The notes: generated from the letters alone by a model not told the origin. A DNA stretch of 64,000 bases from Octadecabacter antarcticus 307 (GCF_000155675.2 NC_020911.1:982501-1046500), one strand, 5' to 3'. Shown: positions 9,653-18,730, counted from the first letter of the stretch. A program made the numbers and translations.

Positions 9653-11032
9653 GTGCCATTTGATCCGACAATTGCTGCGATCCGTTTTGGGATGGGCCTG
9701 TCACCGACCATCGCGCCGCCCGCGTCGGTGGATGATATGCTGACGCGGTTGGCGGGTCGCGATGACATCGGTGTGGCAATTCCGATTCCGACGTTTTCAA
9801 CGGTTTACCCGTCGCCCTTGGATTTAAGAAATGCGACCCGGGCCCTGAACGCGGCGCGTGGCACGGACGCGGAGGAGGCCGCGTTAGAAGCCCGATCCGA
9901 CATGCGTGCAGAGGGCCGCGCAGCGGTGGGCAAGCACATGTCGGCCAATCTTGCGCGGGCGATGTATACCAGCGACGGTTTTCGCGAACGTCTGGCGTTG
10001 TTTTGGGCGGATCATTTCACGGTTCGATCAACGTCAGGAAGCCGGCGCCATCTGGTGACGCCTTATGTCGAAGAAGCGATCCGCCCGCATGTGGCGGGGC
10101 GGTTTTCTGATATGTTGGTGGCGGTGGTGGGCAGCCCGATGATGATTGTCTACCTCAATCAGAATCGATCTATGGGGCCTAACAGCCCGTTGGCGTTGCG
10201 CCGCGATGGTGGCTTGAACGAGAATTTGGCGCGCGAAGTGTTGGAACTGCATACGCTTGGTGTTGGTGGGGATTACACGCAAATTGATGTGCGCCAGTTT
10301 GCGGAACTTTTGACAGGTGTCACAGCCAGTGGGCGACGGGGCGGATATTTTGAATCCCGGCAGGCCGAACCCGGGTCCGAAACGGTTTTGGGCATCACAT
10401 ACGGCGGGACCGAAGAATCCCTTGATCATGTGAATGCGGCGCTGCGCAATCTTGCGATGCACCCCGATACCGCCCGCCATCTGGCACAAAAGCTGGCGGT
10501 GCAATTTATTGGACCGGACCCTGAAATGTCATTGGTTGATGCCATGGCCGCGCGATATTTGGCAACGGATGGCACACTTTTTGCGATGTATGAGGCGTTA
10601 TTACAGGACGCGGCTGCGTGGTCGCCTGTCGCAAAAAAGGTAAAGCAACCGTTTGAATTTATTGCATCTTCTATGCGGGCACTTGCTGTGTCGCGGACTG
10701 AAATTTTAGACGCCTCATTGCAACAGGTGCGCCGTTGGGTCCTGCGTCCGTTAAGTTTGATGGGTCAAAACTGGCAAAACCCTGTGGGGCCGGATGGTTG
10801 GCCGGAAGACGATGAAAACTGGATTACGCCGCAGGGCATGGCGGGGCGCATTACCTGGTCAATGCAGGTGCCGCAGGAAATGCTGGATGACCTGCCAGAC
10901 CCGCGCGAATTTGTGTATTCCGCGCTGGGCCCGACCCCGCCGGAATCCGTGCTGTTTGCCGCCAATGCCGCCGAAACTGTGAGCGACGGGATCGGTATTG
11001 TGCTGGCGTCCGCCGCGTTCCAGAGGAGATGA
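9653..11032 (+). CDS. DUF1800 domain protein
   Basis: A 459-residue protein of the DUF1800 family, recognised from its opening (FDPTIAAIRFGMGLSP), the LALFWADHFTV segment near residue 115, and ENLAREVLELHTLG. The family is of unknown biochemical function and is almost always encoded next to a DUF1501 protein, as here. I favour the GTG at 9653, preceded by GGAG, because the product then begins like its relatives; an ATG at 9632 would add seven residues without a good ribosome site. The stop lies 3 bp before the DUF1501 start, so the two are co-translated. Confidence 0.85.
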   Translation: MPFDPTIAAIRFGMGLSPTIAPPASVDDMLTRLAGRDDIGVAIPIPTFSTVYPSPLDLRNATRALNAARGTDAEEAALEARSDMRAEGRAAVGKHMSANLARAMYTSDGFRERLALFWADHFTVRSTSGSRRHLVTPYVEEAIRPHVAGRFSDMLVAVVGSPMMIVYLNQNRSMGPNSPLALRRDGGLNENLAREVLELHTLGVGGDYTQIDVRQFAELLTGVTASGRRGGYFESRQAEPGSETVLGITYGGTEESLDHVNAALRNLAMHPDTARHLAQKLAVQFIGPDPEMSLVDAMAARYLATDGTLFAMYEALLQDAAAWSPVAKKVKQPFEFIASSMRALAVSRTEILDASLQQVRRWVLRPLSLMGQNWQNPVGPDGWPEDDENWITPQGMAGRITWSMQVPQEMLDDLPDPREFVYSALGPTPPESVLFAANAAETVSDGIGIVLASAAFQRR

Positions 11033-11035
11033 GCA

Positions 11036-12253
11036 ATGGATCGTAGACGTTTCCTGATGAGTGGTGCCGCACTTGGGTGTTCTGGCGCAGCGTCGCCGTT
11101 GATCACCCCGGTCGCCATGGCCGCAGCACCGTGGGACACGCGGTTGGTTGTCATAATCTTGCGTGGTGCGATGGACGGTTTGGACGTGATCCAGCCCTAC
11201 GGCGACGCGGCATTGGCCGGATTGCGCCCGACGTTATTAACGGGCGAGGCAGGTGGGGCCACCGATTTGGATGGATTCTACGCGCTGCACCCGTATTTCG
11301 CACCGCTGCGCCCGCTTTGGGAGGCTGGTGAATTTGGTGCGGTTCATGCCGTGTCCACGCCCTATCGCGACAAACGCAGTCATTTTGACGGGCAGGATAT
11401 TCTGGAGGCGGGCCTGCCGGATTTGACGGGGGGCGGGCTGCGCGATGGTTGGCTGAACCGTATGTTGCAGGTCGTGCCGGGGCTGGAGCCCGAGGTGGCG
11501 TTTGCCATTGGTCGCGAACAGATGTTGGTATTAACGGGTGACGCACCGGCGTCGCGCTGGTCACCGGATGCGCAGCTGTCGATTTCGTCGAACGCGCGGG
11601 CGTTGTTGAATGTGGTGCATCACGACGATCCGCTGTTTCGGGATGCATCTGCCGCTGCCATTGAAATTGCAGAACAAATTGCAATGCAGGGTGAACTTGC
11701 GGATGAAACAGACGCGATGATGGCCGCCAATCCGATGATGGAAACCGTGCAGCGCAATGGTGAACACGTGAAGATTGCGGAATTTGCGGCGTCGCGGTTG
11801 CGGGGCGATACGCGGATCGCGTCGTTTTCGATCAACGGCTGGGACACCCACGCGCGGCAGGGAAATGCTTTGCGGCGCGGCGCGGACGCTTTGACAGATA
11901 CAATCCTGACGCTGCGTGCGGGTTTGGGGCCGGTTTGGGACAAAACTGCGGTGCTGTGTCTGACGGAATTTGGCCGCACTGCACGCGAAAATGGCAGCAA
12001 AGGCACGGATCATGGCACAGGTGGCGCGATGCTGTATGCGGGTGGTGCGCTGCGCGGCGGGCAGATCATTGGCGATTGGCCGGGGCTGGGCGAGGGCGAT
12101 CTATATGACGGGCGTGACCTGCTGCCGACGCGCGATGTGCGCGCGCACGCGGCATGGGTCATGCGCGGCTTGATCGGACTGGACCGTTTGGTGTTGGAAC
12201 AGGCGATCTTCCCCGGCCTCGACCTTGGTTCAAACCCAGGTCTTTTATTATAA
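11036..12253 (+). CDS. DUF1501 domain protein with Tat signal
   Basis: A 405-residue protein that opens with a twin-arginine signal (MDRRRFLMSG...) and an Ala-rich cleavage region, so it is probably exported folded to the periplasm. The DUF1501 fold is related to sulfatase/alkaline phosphatase-like enzymes. Characteristic stretches are GAMDGLDVIQPYGD, SHFDGQDILE, INGWDTHARQ and LTEFGRTARENGSKGTDHGTGG. A GAGGAG ribosome site overlaps the end of the DUF1800 gene. The two form the widespread DUF1800-DUF1501 pair, whose substrate is unknown. Confidence 0.9.
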   Translation: MDRRRFLMSGAALGCSGAASPLITPVAMAAAPWDTRLVVIILRGAMDGLDVIQPYGDAALAGLRPTLLTGEAGGATDLDGFYALHPYFAPLRPLWEAGEFGAVHAVSTPYRDKRSHFDGQDILEAGLPDLTGGGLRDGWLNRMLQVVPGLEPEVAFAIGREQMLVLTGDAPASRWSPDAQLSISSNARALLNVVHHDDPLFRDASAAAIEIAEQIAMQGELADETDAMMAANPMMETVQRNGEHVKIAEFAASRLRGDTRIASFSINGWDTHARQGNALRRGADALTDTILTLRAGLGPVWDKTAVLCLTEFGRTARENGSKGTDHGTGGAMLYAGGALRGGQIIGDWPGLGEGDLYDGRDLLPTRDVRAHAAWVMRGLIGLDRLVLEQAIFPGLDLGSNPGLLL

Positions 12254-12272
12254 GGCCCCAAATTGTCGCTGA

Positions 12273-12401
12273 TTAGGCGGGCAGGGTGACGGCCGCGATC
12301 ACAGCCGCGCCGAGAAGCAGGACGCCAGCAGTCAGGACCATCCAGTCAAGCGTCGCGTTGCCGTCTTCTTCCGTCCAAAATTTTTTAACAAAGCGTTCCA
12401 T
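12273..12401 (-). CDS. 42-residue Flp-pilin-like peptide
   Basis: A small minus-strand gene with AAGGGA nine bases before its ATG. The product has a charged N-terminus ending TEEDGNATLDW and then one hydrophobic segment (MVLTAGVLLLGAAVIAAV). The EDGNATLDW-plus-helix pattern resembles class IV Flp/TadA-type pilins common in this group, but no tad genes are nearby and it lacks the usual C-terminal extension. It may be an orphan minor pilin or a small membrane peptide. Confidence 0.55.
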   Translation of the reverse strand: MERFVKKFWTEEDGNATLDWMVLTAGVLLLGAAVIAAVTLPA

Positions 12402-12512
12402 TGTGCGCATTCCCTTATGCTACTCATCAACTTACCAAGGGACTAATGGCGTTGAATTGGGGCAATATTCCGCCGGACTTGTGGTGTGTTTGGGTATTTT
12501 TGGGGGTATTAA

Positions 12513-13229
12513 ATGGACACGACCAGACGGCCGATTGGCCCGATTGTTGACTTTGGCGGGGCGAGATTTCCCGATGGCCGCACACTTATTGGCGCACATG
12601 TGCGGCTTGAGAAGATTGATCCTGCACGCCACGGCGCGGGCCTTTGGGCGCAGATGACGGGGCAGAACGCGCTGTGGGATTATCTGTTTGAGGAGCCGCC
12701 TGCGGATCAGGCCGAATTCATCGCAGTTGTGACACAATACGCCAGCAGAGCGGATTGGCTGGGGTATGCGGTGTGCCTGCCGGACGGGGATGTTGTGGGC
12801 TATGCGTATTACCTCAATATTGTGCCCGCGATGGGCACGATCGAGGTTGGCAATATTAATTTTGCGCCTGTGTTGCAGCGAACCGTCGCCGCGACGGAGG
12901 CGATGTTTTTGATGATGCACGAAGCGTTTGCTTTGGGCTATCGGCGTTATGAATGGAAATGCAACGCGCTGAACCGGCCGTCGCGCCAGAGCGCACAGCG
13001 GTTGGGGTTTTCTTGGGAAGGGATTTTCCGGCAACATTTGATTGTCAAAAACCGCAATCGTGACACCGCATGGTTGGCGATGTGTGATCAGGACTGGCCC
13101 GCGATGCGTCGCGCGTTTGAAGTCTGGCTCGCGCCAAACAACTTTGATGATGCGGGTCGGCAGCGCCAATCTTTGCGCGCTTTGACCGGGCCGCACCGCA
13201 TCGCCAATGATCCTGCACAGCCAAATTAA
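12513..13229 (+). CDS. GNAT-family N-acetyltransferase (RimJ/RimL-like)
   Basis: A 238-residue protein with the GNAT acetyltransferase pattern of the RimJ/RimL type. A substrate-loop region (WLGYAVCLPDGDVVGYAYYLNI) is followed by EVGNINFAPVLQRT and then the acetyl-CoA region with a terminal strand-helix (YEWKCNALNRPSRQSAQRLGF). It acts in the cytoplasm; whether the substrate is a protein N-terminus or a small amine cannot be told. The GGGGG run just before the ATG serves as ribosome site. It is followed by a convergent response-regulator gene. Confidence 0.85.
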   Translation: MDTTRRPIGPIVDFGGARFPDGRTLIGAHVRLEKIDPARHGAGLWAQMTGQNALWDYLFEEPPADQAEFIAVVTQYASRADWLGYAVCLPDGDVVGYAYYLNIVPAMGTIEVGNINFAPVLQRTVAATEAMFLMMHEAFALGYRRYEWKCNALNRPSRQSAQRLGFSWEGIFRQHLIVKNRNRDTAWLAMCDQDWPAMRRAFEVWLAPNNFDDAGRQRQSLRALTGPHRIANDPAQPN

Positions 13230-13240
13230 AGAGACGCGGT

Positions 13241-13957
13241 TTAAATTATGGCCGTTCGCGCGATGCGGTCTTGCACCATGGCTGCGATGCGGGCGACTTG
13301 GTTGTGCACCGCATGGCCGTTGACTTGCAGTTGCGCCAACGCGTCTATTTCGTTGCTGAGCGAGGTATCGTTGACACCGCGCGCGATGCCACCCAAAAAT
13401 TGCGTCATATAGCGCAATGAGCGTTGGTCGGACGTGTCTTCGAGCGCGACTGCAGCGGCTTCCAGATCATCTCGCAGCGCAACTTCGTCTGGAAAAACAG
13501 AATCATAGGACAAAACGCGCACGCCACTTGGCTGGCGATCTGCGGGCAGGTGTTCAAGGATTTTTGATTGGAAGTAACTGATACTGGACAGCGGTTTGGC
13601 CAAAAAGCCATCCGCGCCCGCCTTGATGGCTTTGTTTTCGCCGTCAGGATCACCGGACGTGCCAAGCACCACTTCGACGCGCGATTTGCCAGCCGTCAGA
13701 TCGCGGATCAAATCGACGCCGGACCCGTCGGGCAGGCCAATGTCGATGATCACAACGGATGGGCGATAAATTTTAAGGTGGCGATTTGCGTGAAACAGGC
13801 TGTCGGCGCGTCTGATCCGCGCACCGGATCGCAAACACAAAAGGCGCATTGCCTCGGATGCGAAACGGCTGTCTTCGACCACCAATACCGTCAGGCCAAG
13901 TAGCGGGCGGGCGGACGTTGGCGGGTGGGTCTGCATAAAATCGTCCAAACTATCCAT
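13241..13957 (-). CDS. response regulator with single receiver domain and C-terminal extension
   Basis: A CheY-like receiver occupies residues about 20-140: acidic pocket in VLVVEDSRF, phospho-acceptor Asp in VVIIDIGLPDGSG, conserved Thr/Ser in VLGTSGD and Lys in GFLAKPL. The last 100 residues are helical with no recognisable DNA-binding domain, so it probably works through protein contacts. I start at ATG 13957 because GGGGA lies eight bases upstream; a longer frame would run toward the divergent epimerase promoter. No partner kinase is adjacent. Confidence 0.85.
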   Translation of the reverse strand: MDSLDDFMQTHPPTSARPLLGLTVLVVEDSRFASEAMRLLCLRSGARIRRADSLFHANRHLKIYRPSVVIIDIGLPDGSGVDLIRDLTAGKSRVEVVLGTSGDPDGENKAIKAGADGFLAKPLSSISYFQSKILEHLPADRQPSGVRVLSYDSVFPDEVALRDDLEAAAVALEDTSDQRSLRYMTQFLGGIARGVNDTSLSNEIDALAQLQVNGHAVHNQVARIAAMVQDRIARTAII

Positions 13958-14150
13958 GATGATTTCCCCATTTGGCCGCAACTGGCGGTGTTTGGTGTCA
14001 GTAGACTTCAGACCGGTGAATCTAAGGTTAATGGTACGGTCTTTAGGGAGTTGCCGATTTGCCCGCGACATGCTGACCGTTGCGCGTCGCGGCCCTATGT
14101 CCGATAATGCGAAATGAATAAGGCGTGCAGCGTAATACAGAGGGCGAAAA

Positions 14151-14555
14151 ATGATTGGACGTTTGAACCATGTGGCTATCGCGGTGCCGGACCTTGACGC
14201 CGCCTGTGCGCAATACGCGTCCGCATTGGGTGCCACAGTGGGTGCGCCGCAGGACGAACCAGATCATGGCGTGACGGTGGTTTTCATCGATCTGCCCAAT
14301 ACAAAGATCGAATTTTTGTACCCGCTGGGCGACGACAGCCCGATCAAGGGGTTTTTGGAAAAGAACCCGTCGGGCGGCATTCACCATATCTGTTATGAGG
14401 TCGACGACATTGTTGCCGCACGCGAAAAACTGCTGGCCGAGGGCGCACGCGTTTTGGGCAATGGTGAGCCGAAGATCGGTGCCCACGGTAAGCCCGTGCT
14501 GTTTCTGCACCCGAAAGATTTCAACGGCTGCCTAATTGAATTGGAGCAAGTCTAA
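14151..14555 (+). CDS. mce: methylmalonyl-CoA epimerase
   Basis: A 134-residue vicinal-oxygen-chelate protein. It interconverts (R)- and (S)-methylmalonyl-CoA in propionyl-CoA catabolism. The two beta-alpha-beta-beta-beta halves are visible, with metal ligands expected at His7 (RLNHVAIAV), His79 (GIHHICYEV) and the glutamate near the C-terminus (CLIELEQV). The stop overlaps the start of the following DUF1467 gene by one base (TAATG), a pairing I know from related genomes. Confidence 0.93.
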   Translation: MIGRLNHVAIAVPDLDAACAQYASALGATVGAPQDEPDHGVTVVFIDLPNTKIEFLYPLGDDSPIKGFLEKNPSGGIHHICYEVDDIVAAREKLLAEGARVLGNGEPKIGAHGKPVLFLHPKDFNGCLIELEQV

Positions 14556-14866
14556 TGGCGATCACATCTGCAATCGTTCTTTTCGCCGTCGTCTGGTTTA
14601 TGACGTTTCTTGTCGTGCTGCCGTTGCGCTTGGAAACCCAAGGCGACGTTGGTGAGGTTGTGCCTGGAACGCATAAATCTGCGCCGTCCGGGGAGGTTGT
14701 CGGGCGCAAGGCGCGGATCACAACCTATTTTGCACTCCCGATCTGGGCCGTGTTGACAGTGGTCATCTTGTCGGGCTGGATTTCGGTGCGCGATCTGGAT
14801 TGGTTTGATCGCATGGCCACACCAACGAGCATTCAACAGCCTGTCAGTCAGGACACGTCCAACTGA
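14555..14866 (+). CDS. DUF1467 family membrane protein
   Basis: A 103-residue protein with two hydrophobic helices (residues about 5-24 and 58-78) around a loop containing PGTHKSAPSG, the signature of DUF1467. It is translationally coupled to mce. The function is unknown; the constant linkage to methylmalonyl-CoA epimerase in alphaproteobacteria is established but unexplained. Its 3' end overlaps by 19 bp the remnant of a convergent gene. Confidence 0.88.
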   Translation: MAITSAIVLFAVVWFMTFLVVLPLRLETQGDVGEVVPGTHKSAPSGEVVGRKARITTYFALPIWAVLTVVILSGWISVRDLDWFDRMATPTSIQQPVSQDTSN

Positions 14867-15369
14867 ACCCATAACGGGCGATGGTCCGACAGCTGATAGT
14901 TCACATGTTCGCGAAACGCAGAGACGCGTTTGTCACGATCCGCGATCGCGTCTAGCTTGTCCCAAAGCCCAGCAAACACCGCATTGTCGAAATCAAACAC
15001 ATCGTAGTCGATGATGCGGTCCTGAAGACGCCCCGGCGCGAAGGCCATTTGGTCATAGGTGTTTTTGCCTGACAGGTTCGACCCGCCGACACGAGATGCC
15101 TATTTCAGCGGTTGCATGCCGTATTCGATCAAGGCGCAGTAGCTGGCCTGTTTCAGTGTCATATCAGGCACATTCATGTCACCCAGCACGTCGAGCGCGT
15201 TGTCGCTCCGGTTTTGGGCCCCGAAATTGGCGATGTTCCAGCAGGCCAGCAGCAGGCGGTCAGTCGTGCGTGGCGGCACATTGCGCAGATCGAAATGCGC
15301 ATCGAGGGCGTGAATTTCATGGGCTTTGCGGAACGCGAAGGGGTCTTCGGGTTTACCGTGTGGGGGCAT
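14848..15369 (-). pseudogene. endonuclease/exonuclease/phosphatase family pseudogene
   Basis: Pieces of an EEP-fold phosphodiesterase lie in one frame. The N-terminal strand CWNIANFGAQ is present, then the frame jumps directly from SDNAL to DVLGDMNVP, skipping about 100-150 residues that should include the QEV catalytic glutamate. A TAG at 15100-15102 interrupts the rest, and the C-terminal active-site motif YQLSDHRPLWVQ follows. An internal in-frame deletion plus a nonsense codon means no active enzyme can be made. Confidence 0.8.
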
Positions 15370-15440
15370 GACACCAGCTCCGCGAGGACAAAATATGCCC
15401 CAGACTAGGCGGATTCAGCCAGCCTGCCTAGCCAGTCTGC

Positions 15441-16136
15441 TTAGTCAGTCTGGCGGGCCAAGCGGTGATAGAGGTGGGTGAACGTCGCGGCCCCAAGAAT
15501 TGGGATGAACAAGTTCATCAGTGGAATTGTCAGCGGCAGGGCCATCAACACACCCGCGACCCAAATCTCAGGCAGATGTTTGCGACGCATTTGCCGCGCG
15601 CCGATGCGGCCTTCGTGGCGGGTGGCGGCGAGGGTGAAATATTCGCGGCCCAACAGGAACCCGTTGAGGGCATAAAAGATCGGCAAGGCAAGAAATGGCA
15701 ACATGACATAGGCGATGAACGCCAAAAGATTTGCCCCGACCAGCACGCCAAAGAATATCATGGTGTCGCGCAGTGCTTGCATGAACGCCACCTTAGGGGC
15801 GGGGGGCAGATGCGGGAAATGTTTGGCTTCGACAGCGTCCGCCACGTCTTCGAGGAAGAACGACGTGATGGCGGATGCGGCAGGGATCATCAGGAAGATC
15901 GACATCAAGATGATGACGCCAAGCCCGCCCCAGCCGAGCAGATTGCCGATCCATGTGACTTCCCCAATAATCGGCAGCGTGATGGGGCCTGCAGCAAACA
16001 CGTCAATAAGTGCCAAAAAGCCTGCGTAGATTGCCACCAGCAGGGCCACCGTTAGACCAAGGCCAAGAAAAAGCACGCGGCGGAATGCGCGGTCGTTGAT
16101 TTGGCCAAGCGCCTTAGCGAAATCCGAAAATATCAT
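15441..16136 (-). CDS. EI24 / CysZ-like membrane protein
   Basis: A 231-residue inner-membrane protein with about four to six hydrophobic segments (starting LFLGLGLTVALLVAIYAGF). The loop FFLEDVADAVEAKHFP and the GREYFTLAATRH motif are typical of the EI24 (formerly DUF540) family, which includes the sulfate permease CysZ. Sulfate transport is possible but not shown by the context. Its start overlaps the stop of the nitroreductase gene by 4 bp, so the two are co-translated. Confidence 0.85.
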   Translation of the reverse strand: MIFSDFAKALGQINDRAFRRVLFLGLGLTVALLVAIYAGFLALIDVFAAGPITLPIIGEVTWIGNLLGWGGLGVIILMSIFLMIPAASAITSFFLEDVADAVEAKHFPHLPPAPKVAFMQALRDTMIFFGVLVGANLLAFIAYVMLPFLALPIFYALNGFLLGREYFTLAATRHEGRIGARQMRRKHLPEIWVAGVLMALPLTIPLMNLFIPILGAATFTHLYHRLARQTD

Positions 16137-16711
16137 GCGTCAAGCCACGTTACCTTCTGCGCCAGATCGGGACGCGGGCGTTCGGGTGGTGCGTTGGTTT
16201 CAGTGCCGATATGGATCAGCCCCGCGATGCGTTCATCGGGCGCAAGGCCGAGCCCGTCTTCGCAAAACACACGGTCATGGGATGCCCAGCCGGACAGCCA
16301 ATTGCCCCCCCAACCCGCCGCAAGGGTCGCGTTGAGCAAGGATAGACAGACAGCCCCCGCCGAATAGGTCTGTTCAACCTTTGGCACCTTTTCAGACGCC
16401 ACGGGGCTGTCGACCACCACAATCGCAAGGTCCGCGTCGCGATATTGTGAGATCGATTTTTCCAGCTTGTCTGGCGCGATATTCAACGCGGCTGCCCGGT
16501 CCGGGATCATGCCCGCCAACCGCGCCAACGCAGGCTTGCCCAGCACGATAAACCGCCAAGGTTCCAGTTTGCCATGATCTGGCGTGCGCGCGGCGGCGCT
16601 CAACAGCATATCCAGCGTCGCGCGGTCCGGCACGGGTGCGCGCAGCGTCTTGGCGGGGCGCGACCGGCGGGTCAGCAGAAAATCGAGGGCGGCTTGGTTT
16701 GGTACGGGCAT
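16133..16711 (-). CDS. nitroreductase family protein
   Basis: A 192-residue flavoprotein of the nitroreductase family, probably FMN-dependent and NAD(P)H-using. The FMN-binding N-terminal RRS motif (LLTRRSRPAKTL), the PDHGKLEPWRFIV segment and the C-terminal GLAPDERIAGLIHIGT are recognisable as the YdjA-like subgroup. ATG 16711 has AAGGA upstream, whereas an ATG eight codons earlier lacks one. It heads a two-gene operon with the EI24 protein. Confidence 0.88.
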   Translation of the reverse strand: MPVPNQAALDFLLTRRSRPAKTLRAPVPDRATLDMLLSAAARTPDHGKLEPWRFIVLGKPALARLAGMIPDRAAALNIAPDKLEKSISQYRDADLAIVVVDSPVASEKVPKVEQTYSAGAVCLSLLNATLAAGWGGNWLSGWASHDRVFCEDGLGLAPDERIAGLIHIGTETNAPPERPRPDLAQKVTWLDA

Positions 16712-16807
16712 TGGGCATCCTTGATCAGGTTGCAAACAGATAGTCCCTCGGCGCGCGCTCTGCTAGGTCATGGGGGAACATACAGTTGAACATCAAAGGA
16801 AAAAACA

Positions 16808-17149
16808 ATGATCGAACGCATTGAAACGGGCGAACGCTCCTCAAAAATCGTCAAACACAACGGCGTGGCGTATTTGACGGGCCAAGTGGCCGAAGGCAAC
16901 ACAATAGAAATTCAGGTGCAGACCTGTCTGGACAAGATCGACGCGCTGCTGATCAAGGCCGGATCATCGCGCGAAAAGATGCTGCGGGTCACGGTTTGGC
17001 TGGCAGATATGGATGACTTTGCAGGGTTGAACGCGGTCTGGAATGCATGGGTTCCGTCCGGTCACGCCCCGGCGCGCGCTTGTGTGAATGCCAAACTGGC
17101 GCGAGCTGAACTGAAGGTCGAATTTATGGTCGATGCGGCATACGAATAG
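16808..17149 (+). CDS. RidA family protein
   Basis: A 113-residue YjgF/YER057c/UK114 protein. RidA members hydrolyse reactive enamine/imine intermediates from PLP enzymes; this one is of the shorter, more divergent Rid type. The core RVTVWLADMDDFAGLNAVWNAW and the terminal catalytic arginine loop region (PARACVNAKLARAELKVEFM) are present. An AAAGGA precedes the ATG. It is divergent from the nitroreductase gene. Confidence 0.88.
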   Translation: MIERIETGERSSKIVKHNGVAYLTGQVAEGNTIEIQVQTCLDKIDALLIKAGSSREKMLRVTVWLADMDDFAGLNAVWNAWVPSGHAPARACVNAKLARAELKVEFMVDAAYE

Positions 17150-17187
17150 GGTGATTGCGCGGTGAATAGGTGGTGTGCCGTGCTGCG

Positions 17188-17874
17188 CTAGAACACCCGC
17201 AGGCCGAGTTGAGCGAGCAATTCGGCCGCCTGTCGTTTAGAGATGAGAGCGCCTTTGAAGCGGCGCGCATCATGCAATCTAACACCGCTGAGATCAGCAC
17301 CGCGCAGATCGGCGTTTTCAAACATGCAGTTTTCCAGATTTGCGTCGCGGAGGGAGCAGTCGTCAAATATAGAATCGCGAAAGTCACATGACCGCAGGTC
17401 CGCCTCGCTGAAATTAACGCGCCTCAGGGTCATCTTGCGAAACGAAAGCTTCGGGAGAATTGCGAAGACCAATAGAACGTCCTGCAAAACCAGGTTGGCG
17501 GTTTTCGCGTCTGTCAGGTCAGCACCTGTCATCTTGCAATGGCGTATCGTGATGTCCGCCAGCAGGGCGTTGCGAAAATCTGTGTTGCTGAAATCCCCAC
17601 CGTCAATCGTGCTCTCTTGCAAGGCCGCGCCCAAAAAGCGCGCGTCCGCAGCGCGGCAGCTCTTGAAACTTGTGCCATCCAGCTGTGAGCCATTGAAAGA
17701 CGTGCGTTTGCAACCGCAGTGATCAAAACACCAACCGGTGAAGTCTAGATCCGATAAATCCAACCCGTCTAGATCGCAGTTTGTAAGGGTGGTTGGCTGC
17801 TGCGTATCGCACATGCGTTCAATATCCGCGCGCGACGGTTTCAAATCATCGAAGGCGTGGGTTTGCGATGTCAT
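17188..17874 (-). CDS. pentapeptide-repeat protein, Qnr-like architecture
   Basis: About 228 residues dominated by A(D/N)LXX-type pentapeptides (CDLDG LDLSD LDFTG; ADLRS CDFRD; ANLEN CMFEN ADLRG ADLSG), which fold as a right-handed quadrilateral beta-helix. The ending FKGALISKRQAAELLAQLGL closely resembles the C-terminal dimer helix of Qnr and MfpA-like gyrase-protecting proteins. I take ATG 17874; the frame continues upstream but lacks repeats. Protection of gyrase from quinolones or toxins is inference from architecture, and marine Qnr-like genes are known. Confidence 0.75.
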   Translation of the reverse strand: MTSQTHAFDDLKPSRADIERMCDTQQPTTLTNCDLDGLDLSDLDFTGWCFDHCGCKRTSFNGSQLDGTSFKSCRAADARFLGAALQESTIDGGDFSNTDFRNALLADITIRHCKMTGADLTDAKTANLVLQDVLLVFAILPKLSFRKMTLRRVNFSEADLRSCDFRDSIFDDCSLRDANLENCMFENADLRGADLSGVRLHDARRFKGALISKRQAAELLAQLGLRVF

Positions 17875-18280
17875 GGTGAATTTTTGCAGAGCGCGACACT
17901 GCGCGCAAGCCAGCGGTGACGACAAATGAGGACTGATATTTGCGGCGTCCCCGTCGCCTGCCATAGCGTGATGGGATTGATACTGTAGCAACCACGACAC
18001 CCTTTCAGGTGTTCCAACATAACAGCGAGGCATGAAAACGATTTCAGTCAAACGTGTTGTGCGTGGTGATCTTGATGACCTGTTTGCACTACGTGAACTG
18101 CACCTCTTGGCGGCTTTCAATCGCGCAATAGACGACCGCATGAGCGCGTTTTCGCCAAGCGATAGATCGACGCAGACTTATCGCGGTGATGTGATCGCGG
18201 GCTCTGTTTCTTGCAAAGTTTGGCTGTGTTAAAATTCGGCGGTGTTAACCATGTAGTTCAATAGTTTAAGGATCTGAAAG

Positions 18281-18730
18281 ATGACCCCCACCAAACTCGC
18301 TGCCGCCATCATCGGTTGTGTGCTTGCCGCCTCAGCCTCGTTGGCCGATGTGGTCACGACCCGCGCCAATGTCAGCGTTGAGCAGGCTTTGGCCAACCTC
18401 ACGGCCGCAGCTGAAGCAGCGGATGCCACCATTTTTGCGGTCATCGACCATCAGAAGGGCGCAGAAAGCATTGGCGTGGAACTGCGTCCCACGGTCAAGG
18501 TCATCTTCGGTCATCCGCAGTTTAGCACGCCAGCCATCGCCGCATCCCAGCTTATGGGTCTGCTGCTACCGCTGGAAATGCTGATCTGGGAAGACGCCGA
18601 CGGCGTGGTCTATCTCAGCGTGCCAGAAATCGACCATGAGGCCAAAAAGTTGGGTCTCGACCACGCACACCCGTCGGTGGAGATCATCGAGGACGCACTG
18701 GCGATGATGGTCGCTGCGGCAGCGGGATAA
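18281..18730 (+). CDS. DUF302 domain protein, secreted
   Basis: A 149-residue protein with an N-terminal signal peptide (TKLAAAIIGCVLAASASLA) and then a DUF302 domain (VEQALANLTAAAEAADATIFAVIDH ... LLLPLEMLIWEDADG). DUF302 proteins are periplasmic or soluble and of unknown function. An AAGGATCTGAAAG ribosome region precedes the ATG. It appears monocistronic. Confidence 0.85.
   Translation: MTPTKLAAAIIGCVLAASASLADVVTTRANVSVEQALANLTAAAEAADATIFAVIDHQKGAESIGVELRPTVKVIFGHPQFSTPAIAASQLMGLLLPLEMLIWEDADGVVYLSVPEIDHEAKKLGLDHAHPSVEIIEDALAMMVAAAAG

Noticed and set aside
12432..13196. 254-codon minus-strand frame opposite the acetyltransferase
   Set aside because: Shadow frame; the plus-strand gene has clear GNAT motifs and a ribosome site.
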